A stretch of 18,398 nt of DNA from Azoarcus sp. (lineage in GTDB: Bacteria; Pseudomonadota; Gammaproteobacteria; Burkholderiales; Rhodocyclaceae), in contig JALNWS010000069.1 of the NCBI GenBank assembly GCA_023230755.1, positions 1 to 18,398 of the forward strand, written 5' to 3'. The position numbers and the translations under genes are program-made. The notes beneath the pieces were generated by a model. It had not been told where the DNA came from. It searched no databases and saw nothing but the letters and a program-made list of their open reading frames with translations. This document shows positions 1-7,429 of the stretch, in pieces (position 1 is the first letter of the stretch; every line of letters starts with the position of its first letter).

Positions 1-2
1 CC

Positions 3-857
3 ATCCAGACCGAAACCGGTGCCGCAATTGTTTCCATCAAGCAGGGCAGTGAGCAGGCGCACGCAGGTGCCGAGCTTGCACGTCAGGCTGCGAATTCGCT
101 CGAACGCATCAATCGTGGAGCGCAGCAAACCATGGAGCGGGTCGACGAGATTGCGCAGTCCATTTCGCGTCAGGGGGAGGAGGCCGACAAGGTGGTCGGG
201 AACGTGCGTCAGATCATGACCATGGTCGAACGCAATGCCGATGGTGCGGCGAAAACACTCGATGAGGCGCACGAGCTCGACAGCCTTGCACTCAACCTGC
301 ATGAAATCAGCAATGTGTTTCGTCTCGGCGTCGAGGGCGAGCAGGCGATGGCCACCCACAAGATGATGCCCTCGATCGTTCAGCAGGCCGCTCGCGAACT
401 TGGGCTGCTGATGGAGCAGGCCATCGCGGCGGGTCAGATTACCGCCGAGGCCCTGTTTGATCAGACCTCACAACCGATACCGAATACGCGACCGCAAAAA
501 TACACTACGCGCTTTGACGCACTCACCGACAAGCTGTTTCCCCGGGTTCAGGAAGCGATTCTGCAGAAGCACGGAGAGATCATCTATGCAATCGGCTGTG
601 ACCGCCGCGGTTATGTCCCAACCCATAACGCGCGATTCTCCCTGCCCCTGACCGGTGATTACGACAAGGACTTCGTCGGCAATCGCAGCAAGCGGGTATT
701 CGATGACCCGGTCGGCAAACGTTGTGGCGCGCACGAACTGCAGTTCCTGATCCAGACCTACCGCCGCGATACCGGCGAGATCATGCATGACATCTCGTCG
801 CCGGTGTATGTCAATGGCCGTCAGTGGGGCGGATTCCGCATGGGCTACCAGGCATGA
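3..857 (+). CDS. Methyl-accepting chemotaxis protein, 3' part (5' end outside window), with C-terminal sensor-like domain
   Basis: The reading frame is already open at the left edge and ends at TGA 855-857, giving 284 visible residues. The first ~115 residues are a heptad-rich, Ala/Glu/Gln-rich helix (for example GAAIVSIKQGSEQA and ERVDEIAQSISRQ). This matches the descending arm of an MCP signalling hairpin just after the CheA/CheW-contacting tip, which lies off-window. From about residue 120 a further ~165 residues follow. They begin MMPSIVQQAARELG and include the motifs CDRRGYVPTHN, FVGNRSKR and YVNGRQWGGF. This tail resembles a Cache/PAS-like sensory module placed after the signalling domain, an assignment made from motif feel and not from a search. 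No C-terminal NWETF-type pentapeptide for CheR/CheB tethering is present. It lies upstream of a chemotaxis operon, so it probably feeds that CheA. MCP identity is firm; the tail domain name is inference. Confidence 0.88.
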   Translation: MQTETGAAIVSIKQGSEQAHAGAELARQAANSLERINRGAQQTMERVDEIAQSISRQGEEADKVVGNVRQIMTMVERNADGAAKTLDEAHELDSLALNLHEISNVFRLGVEGEQAMATHKMMPSIVQQAARELGLLMEQAIAAGQITAEALFDQTSQPIPNTRPQKYTTRFDALTDKLFPRVQEAILQKHGEIIYAIGCDRRGYVPTHNARFSLPLTGDYDKDFVGNRSKRVFDDPVGKRCGAHELQFLIQTYRRDTGEIMHDISSPVYVNGRQWGGFRMGYQA

Positions 858-903
858 TGACTGCACTTGCTCCGGTGTCCGAGGCACAATGTCGGCCTCT
901 TGC

Positions 904-930
904 TAAAGTCTGAACCCACCGGGTCGATAC
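904..930 (+). promoter_or_regulatory. Sigma-28 (FliA) promoter for the cheV-cheV-cheY-cheZ-cheA operon
   Basis: TAAAGTCT (904-911), exactly 11 bases, then GTCGATAC (923-930). The enterobacterial FliA consensus is TAAAGTTT-N11-GCCGATAA, so the match is 7/8 and 6/8 with exact spacing. It lies in the gap between the receptor gene and the first cheV, about 64 bases before its ATG. Transcription would start near 937. The same area contains no good sigma-70 pair. This would place the operon in the late flagellar regulon. Confidence 0.72.
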
Positions 931-947
931 AATACACAACAGCGCTA

Positions 948-964
948 CCGGTCGCGTCGACCGG
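948..964 (+). other. Small perfect hairpin in the predicted cheV leader
   Basis: Arms CCGGTCG (948-954) and CGACCGG (958-964) with a 3-base loop. It sits just downstream of the predicted sigma-28 start site and 20 bases before the Shine-Dalgarno GGAG (984-987). No T-run follows, so it is not a terminator. A role in leader structure or mRNA stability is only a guess. Confidence 0.3.
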
Positions 965-993
965 GCCAGCAGCCGCAGCGTGCGGAGAACAAA

Positions 994-1965
994 ATGTCCG
1001 AGTTACTGAAGAATATCGATGCCCGAACCCGGCTGGCCGGGACCAACAAGCTGGAGATCCTGCTGTTCACGCTGGGTACGGATCAGAACACCGGCCGGCG
1101 CGAGACCTTCGGCATCAACGTATTCAAGGTCCGTGAGGTGATGCGTACGCCGGCCATCACGGCCGCGCCCGAGATGCCGTCGTCGGTGGTGGGCATGGTC
1201 AGTCTGCGCGGCGCGCTCGTGCCGGTGGTCGACCTTGCGCGCTACGTCGGGGTGGGGGGCGACACGCCACGCGACATCATGATCGTGACCGAGTACAACG
1301 GCCATACCCAGGGCTTCCTGGTCGAAGCGGTCGACACCATCCTGCGCCTGGACTGGTCGCAGATGCGGGTGCCGCCCGACATGCTGACCGCCAATATGGG
1401 CGGGCTGGTCACGGCCGTCACCGAATTGCCGGAGAACCGCCTGGTAATGTTGCTCGACGTCGAAAAGGTGCTGTCGGAGACAACCCGCTACGATGACAGC
1501 CACATGTTCAAGGACATCACGCCGCTGGAGGATGGCGGGGAGCATCTGGTGTTGTTTGCCGACGACTCTTCGGTCGCGCGCAAGCAGATCTGCCAGACGC
1601 TCGATGTGCTCGGTGTGAGATACATCTCCGCAATTAACGGGCGTCGTGCGTGGGATGAACTCAAATTGCTCGCTGCCCAGGCCGAGGCGGCAGGGCGGAA
1701 GGTGAGCGACACGCTGAGCCTGGTGCTGACCGACGTCGAAATGCCGGAAATGGACGGATATATCCTGACCCGCAACATCAAGGCCGATCCACGCTTTGAG
1801 GGCGTGCCGGTGGTAATGCATTCCTCTCTGTCGGGAACGTCTAACCAGCAGTTGGGCAAGTCGGTCGGGGTGGATGAATACGTTCCCAAATTCGAACCGC
1901 AGCGTCTGTCACAGACCCTGCGCCGACTGATCAACCGTAATGTCACGGCGCCGGTCAGGAAGTGA
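994..1965 (+). CDS. cheV: CheV chemotaxis coupling protein (CheW-like domain plus receiver), first copy
   Basis: 323 residues. Residues ~15-165 form a CheW-like domain (GINVFKVREV, VGMVSLRGALVPVVDL) that links receptors to CheA. Residues ~185-315 form a response-regulator receiver with the acidic pair D190/D191, phospho-acceptor D247 in LTDVEMPEMDGY, S277 in VVMHSS and K299. All catalytic positions are intact, so CheA should be able to phosphorylate it. In the family, receiver phosphorylation tunes coupling during adaptation. GGAG at 984-987 gives 6-base spacing to the ATG. This is the first gene after the sigma-28 promoter, and only 8 bases separate it from a paralogous second cheV. Overall length and order are standard for CheV. 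Confidence 0.95.
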   Translation: MSELLKNIDARTRLAGTNKLEILLFTLGTDQNTGRRETFGINVFKVREVMRTPAITAAPEMPSSVVGMVSLRGALVPVVDLARYVGVGGDTPRDIMIVTEYNGHTQGFLVEAVDTILRLDWSQMRVPPDMLTANMGGLVTAVTELPENRLVMLLDVEKVLSETTRYDDSHMFKDITPLEDGGEHLVLFADDSSVARKQICQTLDVLGVRYISAINGRRAWDELKLLAAQAEAAGRKVSDTLSLVLTDVEMPEMDGYILTRNIKADPRFEGVPVVMHSSLSGTSNQQLGKSVGVDEYVPKFEPQRLSQTLRRLINRNVTAPVRK

Positions 1966-1973
1966 GGTGATTT

Positions 1974-2933
1974 ATGTTGAGTCTTGACCAGAAAGAAGAT
2001 GCCGAGATGCTCGATGCGGTGGACGGGCGCACCATGCTGGCCGGCTCCAATCGCATGGAGATCCTGCTGTTTTCGCTCGGTACCAGCGAAACTTTCGGGA
2101 TAAACGTGTTCAAGGTGCGCGAGGTGTCCACCACGCCCTTCATCACCAAGGCGCCGAACATGCCGCGCGGTGTGGAAGGCCTGATTTCATTGCGCGGCAA
2201 TGTCATTCCGGTCTTGTCCCTGTCCAAGATCCTGGGCCTTAGCGCGCCGGGTGATGCGCTCGGTGGCTCCATGATGGTGACCGAGTACAGCAAGCGGACT
2301 CTGGGCTTTCTGGTCAAGGAGGTGGACCGCATCATCCGCGTTGAATGGGACAAGGTGCGCACGCCGGACAACATGTCCTCGAACAGCCAGAACTACATCA
2401 CCGCGATCACCGAGCTTGCGGATGGAAAGCTGGTGTCCATCCTCGACGTCGAGACCATTCTGGCCAACACCTTCGGTGAGGCCATCGTTGGCAACATCAC
2501 CCCGCTGCACGGCGGTGAAGAGGTCAATGTCTTCTTCGTGGACGATTCCGCAGTTGCCCGCCGCAAGATTACCGAAGTGCTCGACAAGCTCGGCGTCCGC
2601 CATAAGCATGCACAAAATGGACTTGAGGCGTGGACGCGGCTGGAGGGCATGGCAGCGCACGCACAGCAGATGGGACATCACGTCGGCGACGAGATCGATC
2701 TCATCATGGTCGATGCGGAGATGCCCGAAATGGACGGCTACGTGCTGACACGCAATATCAAGAACGACAGCCGCTTCGACGGTATTCCCGTCGTGATGCA
2801 CTCCTCCCTGTCATCGGAAGCCAATCGGGCGATGGGGAAAAGGGTCGGTGTGGATTCATACGTGGCAAAATTCGACGCTGATGTTCTCGCCGAGACCTTG
2901 CGGCCGCTGCTCCAGCGTGCACGCCAGGCTTGA
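1974..2933 (+). CDS. cheV: CheV chemotaxis coupling protein, second tandem copy
   Basis: 319 residues with the same two-domain plan as its neighbour: CheW-like ~25-168 (GINVFKVREV, VEGLISLRGNVIPVLSL) and receiver ~186-312. The key residues fall at the same numbers as in the first copy: D190/D191, D247 in VDAEMPEMDGY, S277 in VVMHSS and K299. The two genes are therefore tandem paralogues, but they differ along their whole length. The N-terminus is longer here (MLSLDQKEDAEMLDAVDG). The first copy instead has an insertion, DQNTGRR, in an early CheW-domain loop. The start follows GTGAGGTGATTT, so translation may be coupled to the preceding stop. Divergence suggests division of labour, for example different receptor sets; that is inference. 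Confidence 0.95.
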   Translation: MLSLDQKEDAEMLDAVDGRTMLAGSNRMEILLFSLGTSETFGINVFKVREVSTTPFITKAPNMPRGVEGLISLRGNVIPVLSLSKILGLSAPGDALGGSMMVTEYSKRTLGFLVKEVDRIIRVEWDKVRTPDNMSSNSQNYITAITELADGKLVSILDVETILANTFGEAIVGNITPLHGGEEVNVFFVDDSAVARRKITEVLDKLGVRHKHAQNGLEAWTRLEGMAAHAQQMGHHVGDEIDLIMVDAEMPEMDGYVLTRNIKNDSRFDGIPVVMHSSLSSEANRAMGKRVGVDSYVAKFDADVLAETLRPLLQRARQA

Positions 2934-2960
2934 TCGGGAACGGGCACAACGGAGAATGAG

Positions 2961-3362
2961 ATGGCTGACCCAAAACTGAAATTTCTGGTCGTGGACGATT
3001 TCTCGACCATGCGCCGCATCGTGCGCAACCTGCTCAAGGAGCTGGGTTACACCAATGTCGACGAGGCTGAAGATGGCGTGGTCGCACTGCAAAAGCTCAG
3101 TGCCTCCCCCTTTGACTTCGTCGTGACCGACTGGAACATGCCCAATATGGATGGCCTGACCCTGTTGCAGACCATCCGTCGCACGCCGCAACTGAAGCAT
3201 CTTCCGGTGTTGATGATCACCGCCGAAGCCAAGAAGGAGAACATCATCGCAGCGGCGCAGGCCGGGGCCAACGGCTACATCGTCAAGCCTTTCACCGCCG
3301 TGACGATGTCCGAGAAGCTGGAGAAAATCTTCGAGAAGCTCGGCAAGAGTGCAGCTGCCTGA
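2961..3362 (+). CDS. cheY: CheY chemotaxis response regulator
   Basis: 133 residues, a single receiver domain. The functional residues fall on exactly the E. coli CheY numbers: D12, D13, phospho-acceptor D57 in VVTDWNMPNMDG, T87 in LMITAEA, Y106 in NGYIVKPF and K109. W58 and M85 also match the classical protein. CheA phosphorylates it, and CheY-P binds FliM at the flagellar switch. GGAG at 2951-2954 gives 6-base spacing. It lies 27 bases after cheV and 32 bases before cheZ, its phosphatase partner, as in other CheZ-containing bacteria. Confidence 0.97.
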   Translation: MADPKLKFLVVDDFSTMRRIVRNLLKELGYTNVDEAEDGVVALQKLSASPFDFVVTDWNMPNMDGLTLLQTIRRTPQLKHLPVLMITAEAKKENIIAAAQAGANGYIVKPFTAVTMSEKLEKIFEKLGKSAAA

Positions 3363-3394
3363 CGGGCAGCACGAACCACATAGGGAGCCAGAAA

Positions 3395-4261
3395 ATGGCG
3401 AAGCGGATGAAATTTGACGAGGTGAGTGATTCGGACGAACTGCAGGCCTTGTTCGACAGCATTGCGTCGACCCAGGCCGAACCCGAACCCGTGCTCCAGC
3501 GTCCAGCGCCCGCACCGGCCGCAACGCCTGAAACGGACGACAACGACGAATTGCAGGCGCTGTTCGACTCGGTTGCGGCAGAGTTCGATGGATCCGCGAG
3601 TGCACCGTCTGCCGAGCAAGCGGCGCCTTCCGTCGGTGAACAGGCTGCAAGTGCGCCCGAAGCCGTCTTCAATCGTATTGGTCAGATGACACGCAAGGTA
3701 CACGACTCGCTCCTCGAACTCGGTTTCGACAATGCGTTGCAGGAAGCTGCTCAGGCGATGCCCGATGCGCGCCAGCGCCTGATGTATATCGCGCAGATGA
3801 CCGAACAGGCGGCGAGCCGGGTGCTCAACGCGACCGATGTGGCAAAACCGATCCAGGACAAGCTGGAAAACGACGCTGATGCCCTGCGTGCGAGATGGGA
3901 TCGTCTTTACGCGAATGAACTCTCGGTGGAAGAGTTCAAGGCGCTTGCGGGCGAGACGCGCGGTTTTCTGGCGGCAGTCAGTGACGGTAGCCGCGCCACC
4001 AACGCACAGCTCCTCGAGATCATGATGGCGCAGGATTTTCAGGATCTGACTGGCCAGGTGATCAAGAAAGTGGTCGACATGGCGCAGACGCTTGAGTCGC
4101 AACTGCTGGAGGTGCTGCTTGAAGTGGCGCCGGCGGCCGGGAAGCGTATCGACAAAAATGCCGGGCTCATGAATGGTCCGGTGGTGAGCAGTGAAGGACG
4201 CGATGACGTGGTTACCAGCCAGGGGCAGGTCGATGATCTCCTCGAGAGCCTGGGTTTCTGA
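3395..4261 (+). CDS. cheZ: CheZ, CheY-P phosphatase with duplicated N-terminal peptide
   Basis: 288 residues, longer than E. coli CheZ (214), mostly because of the N-terminal ~85 residues. The core ~88-245 is the long helical hairpin. It contains the signature MAQDFQDLTGQVIKKV, with D217 and Q221 corresponding to E. coli D143 and catalytic Q147. The protein ends in QVDDLLESLGF (278-288), the family's tethered CheY-P-binding helix, joined by a flexible linker (~246-277). The unusual N-terminal part holds DELQALFDSIA (14-24) and DELQALFDSVA (51-61), separated by a Pro/Ala/Glu-rich linker. These look like short amphipathic binding helices; see the finding. The Shine-Dalgarno GGGAG lies at 3383-3387. 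Identity is firm. Confidence 0.96.
   Translation: MAKRMKFDEVSDSDELQALFDSIASTQAEPEPVLQRPAPAPAATPETDDNDELQALFDSVAAEFDGSASAPSAEQAAPSVGEQAASAPEAVFNRIGQMTRKVHDSLLELGFDNALQEAAQAMPDARQRLMYIAQMTEQAASRVLNATDVAKPIQDKLENDADALRARWDRLYANELSVEEFKALAGETRGFLAAVSDGSRATNAQLLEIMMAQDFQDLTGQVIKKVVDMAQTLESQLLEVLLEVAPAAGKRIDKNAGLMNGPVVSSEGRDDVVTSQGQVDDLLESLGF
3434..3577 (+). repeat. Two in-frame copies of a 33-bp unit coding DELQALFDS(I/V)A within cheZ
   Basis: Copy 1 is 3434-3466 and copy 2 is 3545-3577, 111 bases apart start to start. They agree at 26 of 33 bases, and 10 of 11 residues are identical (I/V differs). Most base changes are synonymous, so the peptide is conserved beyond recent DNA duplication. Confidence 0.75.
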
Positions 4262-4326
4262 TCTGCACGCAGGTCGAGCGGGCCTCGCGGCCTGCCGGCC
4301 GGAACGTGAATGGGAGCGATAGAGCG

Positions 4327-6225
4327 ATGAGTGACTTTGCCGGAATGGAAGATCTGCTGCAGGACTTCCTGGTCGAAGCCGGAGACCTGTTGTCGGGTGT
4401 CGATAACAAACTGGTCGATCTGGAGCGCTTCCCTGATGACCGGAATCTGCTCAATGATATTTTTCGTGGATTTCACACCATCAAGGGGGGCGCCGGGTTT
4501 CTGAATGCCGCCGAACTCGTGACCCTGTGCCACCTCACCGAGAATCTGTTCGACAAACTGCGCAATGGCGAACTGGCCGTCAGCTCGGAGATGATGGACG
4601 TCATTCTTGAGGCGACCGGTGCGGTGCGCGAGATGTTCGACCATCTCGAGCACGGTGCTCAGCCGCCGGCCGCCGACCCCGCCCTGATTGCCGCGCTCAA
4701 GGTCGCCATTGCCGGAGAGGCTGCACCGGTGATCGAGTCCGCGCCTGCAAAGGCGAGCGCTGGCGGATCGCCTGGTGAAAATACCGGCAGCGCACACGAG
4801 CCCGACTGGAAACTGCTGTACAACGCGGTGGCAGTGGTGCCGAAGGGGGCTGCCGACCCTGCTGCGGCAGCCGCCAAGCTCATTCCCGCGCCGCCGCTGG
4901 AGGACCCCGAAGAAGTCATCAACCGCGCGGTGGGGCGCCGTGCGAGCGACCGGCCGGGCGCATCCGCACCGACAGGGCGACGCGAGGGCGAACGCCAGCG
5001 CGACAACTCGATCCGGGTTGATACCGCCCGTCTGGACCAGGTATTGAACCTGTCAGGTGAAATCGGGCTGACCAAGAACCGGCTCAACGCCTTGCGCAGC
5101 GATATCCTGAGCGGACGCAACGATACCGAGACCCTGCATGCGCTCGATCTGGCGGTGAGCCAGCTCGATCTGCTCGTCTCCGATCTGCAGAACGCGGTGA
5201 TGAAGACGCGTATGCAGCCGATCGGGCGCCTGTTCCAGAAGTACCCTCGGATTGCGCGCGATCTTGCACGAAATCTTGGCAAGGACGTCGAGCTCGTGCT
5301 TGCCGGCGAGGAAACCGAGATCGACAAGACGATGATCGAGGATCTGTCCGATCCGATCATTCACCTCATTCGCAACGCGGTCGACCACGGTGTCGAGGAT
5401 GGTGTCGAGCGTCGCGCGAGCGGCAAGCCGGTGAAGTCCGAGGTCCGTCTCGAAGCGCGGCAGGAAGGTGATCACATCGTGATCCTGATCGCCGATGACG
5501 GTCACGGCATGAACGCCGACAAACTGCGGGCCAAGGCCTTGCAGAAGGGCCTCATCACCGATGAAGAGGCCAACACCATGGATGAGCGGCAGAGCTTCAA
5601 TCTCATCTTCCTGCCCGGATTTTCGCTCGCAGCGCAGGTGTCGGATGTCTCGGGGCGTGGCGTAGGCATGGATGTGGTGAGAACCAATATCCAGAAGCTC
5701 AACGGGTCGATCGATATCCGCTCGACCCAGGGCAAGGGCACGACCTTCATCATCAGTCTGCCGCTGACGCTGGCGATTCTGCCCGTGTTGCTGGTTCGAC
5801 TGGGGGAGCAGCCGTTTGCCGTGCCGCTGTCGATGGTGCGCGAGATCCTGCCGATCGATATCAACGAGGTGCAGGAGGTGGGGGGCAGGGCAACGATGGT
5901 GGTGCGGGGCGAAGTGCTGCCCATTCTGCCGCTTGCCGGCCTGCTGGGCTGGGAACAGGAACGTGTGCCGGAGTACGGCGTGCTGATGCAGACCGCCGAA
6001 CTGTCGTTCGTTCTCGCCATCGATAGCTTTGCCGGTCGCGAAGATGCGGTGATCAAGTCGCTGGACGATTTCCGGCCCAAGGGTGTGGCTGGCGTGACGA
6101 CCCTGTCCAACGGCCAGATCGTGCTGATCCTTGACATGAAGGAAGTGCTGGGCGCCGCGGGCGAGCAGCGCGGTATTGCACGTTCGGCGCTGGTGAAGGC
6201 AAAGCCGCAACTGGCCCTGGCCTGA
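4327..6225 (+). CDS. cheA: CheA chemotaxis sensor histidine kinase
   Basis: 632 residues. The HPt domain (~5-108) has phospho-acceptor H50 in FHTIKGGAGF. An Ala/Pro-rich linker (~112-235) contains an isolated motif PDWKLLYNAV. The dimerisation helices start at SIRVDTARLDQVLNLSGEIG (~232). The HATPase domain has the N-box HLIRNAVDHG (~346), G1 box DDGHGM (~390), FLPGFS and the G2 box GRGVGMDVV (~443). The C-terminal CheW-like P5 domain runs from ~480. No clear P2 (CheY-docking) domain is visible between HPt and dimerisation. The ATG at 4327 is chosen because family members begin MSDFAGMEDLLQDF and GGGAG lies at 4312-4316; an in-frame GTG at 4306 would add seven residues. It is the last gene of the operon. 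Confidence 0.95.
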   Translation: MSDFAGMEDLLQDFLVEAGDLLSGVDNKLVDLERFPDDRNLLNDIFRGFHTIKGGAGFLNAAELVTLCHLTENLFDKLRNGELAVSSEMMDVILEATGAVREMFDHLEHGAQPPAADPALIAALKVAIAGEAAPVIESAPAKASAGGSPGENTGSAHEPDWKLLYNAVAVVPKGAADPAAAAAKLIPAPPLEDPEEVINRAVGRRASDRPGASAPTGRREGERQRDNSIRVDTARLDQVLNLSGEIGLTKNRLNALRSDILSGRNDTETLHALDLAVSQLDLLVSDLQNAVMKTRMQPIGRLFQKYPRIARDLARNLGKDVELVLAGEETEIDKTMIEDLSDPIIHLIRNAVDHGVEDGVERRASGKPVKSEVRLEARQEGDHIVILIADDGHGMNADKLRAKALQKGLITDEEANTMDERQSFNLIFLPGFSLAAQVSDVSGRGVGMDVVRTNIQKLNGSIDIRSTQGKGTTFIISLPLTLAILPVLLVRLGEQPFAVPLSMVREILPIDINEVQEVGGRATMVVRGEVLPILPLAGLLGWEQERVPEYGVLMQTAELSFVLAIDSFAGREDAVIKSLDDFRPKGVAGVTTLSNGQIVLILDMKEVLGAAGEQRGIARSALVKAKPQLALA

Positions 6226-6282
6226 CCGGTTCGCTTGCCTTGCGCGGCGCGGTACAAGCAGGCCGTCCGGCGGCGCGCAGCA

Positions 6283-6308
6283 CATGAAGCGGCAATGGCC
6301 GCTTCATG
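6283..6308. terminator. Perfect inverted repeat between convergent cheA and tal, possible bidirectional terminator
   Basis: Arms CATGAAGCGGC (6283-6293) and GCCGCTTCATG (6298-6308) pair without mismatch around a 4-base loop. The repeat lies 57 bases after the cheA stop and 2 bases past the tal stop on the other strand. Neither side has a clear T-run, so intrinsic termination is not proven. The position between converging genes fits an RNA-end or stabilising hairpin. Confidence 0.5.
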
Positions 6309-6310
6309 GT

Positions 6311-7390
6311 TCAGTCTGCGGTCAGTTCAAGCAGTTTTGCGAACGCGTCCTCGAACTGGCGCAGCCCGTCTGCCTGCAGCTTTTCGCCGACTTCGGTCAT
6401 GTCGATCGAGAGGGCTGCCAGACCATCCATGGCCGCTTGCGCAAGGTCGATGTCCTGTTCCAGGGTGTTGCCGACCTTTCCGTGGTCGCGCAGCGCATCA
6501 AGCGTGGCGTCGGGCAGGGTATTCACTGTCTCCGGCCCGATCAGGGGTTCTACATACAGCAGGTCGCTGTAAGCGGGGTTCTTGGTGCCGGTGCTGGCCC
6601 ACAGCATGATCTGGGGGCGTGCGCCTGTCGCCTGCAGGGCGGCAAAGTCGGGTCCGTGAAAGCGCGCGCGGTAACGCTGGTAGGCGAGTCTTGCCGTGGC
6701 CACCGCAGCCTTTCCGCGTAGGTCGAGCGCCTTGCCGCCAAGTTCGTCCAGTTGCTTGTCGATCAGGGTGTCAACTCGCGACAGAAAGAGGCTGGCTACC
6801 GACATGACGGCGGAGACGTCTCCCCCCCCTGCATGCAGGCGCTCGAGGCCGCGGACATAGGCGGCTGCCACCGCATCGACGTGAGCGAGCGAGAACATCA
6901 GGGTGACATTGACGCTGACGCCAGCGCCGATGAGCCGCTCGATTGCTTTCAGGCCGGCAGCGGTGGCGGGCACCTTGATCAGCACGTTGGGGCGAGCGAC
7001 CGCGGCCTTGAGCCGCAGGCCGGCTTCCAGGGTGCCGTCGGCGTCGTCGGCGAGCGCGGGCGAGACTTCAAGGCTTACATAGCCGGCATTGCCTTTCGAC
7101 TCGCGATGCAGTGGCAGCAGCAGGTCACAGGCACGTTGCACGTCCGGGATCACCAGCGCTTCATAGCGCGCTTCGGCACTGATCGGCTGACGCTTGAGCG
7201 CGGCCAGATCGTCTTCGTAGTAGCGGCCGCCGCTGATGGCCTTGTAGAAGATCGCAGGGTTGGTGGTCACGCCTGCGACGCCATCTTCGGCGATGAAGCG
7301 TGCCAGGTGCCCCTCGTTGAGCAGTGTGCGGGAGAGGTTGTCGAGCCAGATTTGCTGACCCTGTTCGCGAACTTGCAGCAGCGGATTCAT
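6311..7390 (-). CDS. tal: Transaldolase
   Basis: 359 residues. It transfers a dihydroxyacetone unit between sugar phosphates in the non-oxidative pentose phosphate pathway, in the cytosol. Visible family marks are GVTTNPAIFYKAI (38-52), a beta strand with VSLEVSP (105-111), the Schiff-base lysine K139 in NVLIKVPAT, SVNVTLMFS, and MLWASTGTKNP. The length and the N-terminal QGQQIWLDNLSR fit the longer transaldolase subtype seen in mycobacteria and cyanobacteria, not the ~317-residue TalB type. The ATG is preceded by AGG about five bases upstream on this strand. It lies 39 bases downstream of truC and may be co-transcribed with it. The gene is intact and unremarkable in composition. Confidence 0.95.
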   Translation of the reverse strand: MNPLLQVREQGQQIWLDNLSRTLLNEGHLARFIAEDGVAGVTTNPAIFYKAISGGRYYEDDLAALKRQPISAEARYEALVIPDVQRACDLLLPLHRESKGNAGYVSLEVSPALADDADGTLEAGLRLKAAVARPNVLIKVPATAAGLKAIERLIGAGVSVNVTLMFSLAHVDAVAAAYVRGLERLHAGGGDVSAVMSVASLFLSRVDTLIDKQLDELGGKALDLRGKAAVATARLAYQRYRARFHGPDFAALQATGARPQIMLWASTGTKNPAYSDLLYVEPLIGPETVNTLPDATLDALRDHGKVGNTLEQDIDLAQAAMDGLAALSIDMTEVGEKLQADGLRQFEDAFAKLLELTAD

Positions 7391-7429
7391 GTGACCTGAG
7401 GGCGGGTGGCGGATCGGACCCTCATTCTG

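Noticed and set aside
858..900. Terminator after the MCP gene (GAGGC...GCCTC)
   Set aside because: It is a five-base-pair stem with a nine-base loop and no T-run, which is not distinguishable from chance.
5053..6285. Long open frame antisense to cheA (about 410 codons)
   Set aside because: Its product is a low-complexity His/Arg/Gln-rich string with no family resemblance. The opposite strand is an unambiguous cheA, and GC-rich DNA commonly leaves such frames open.
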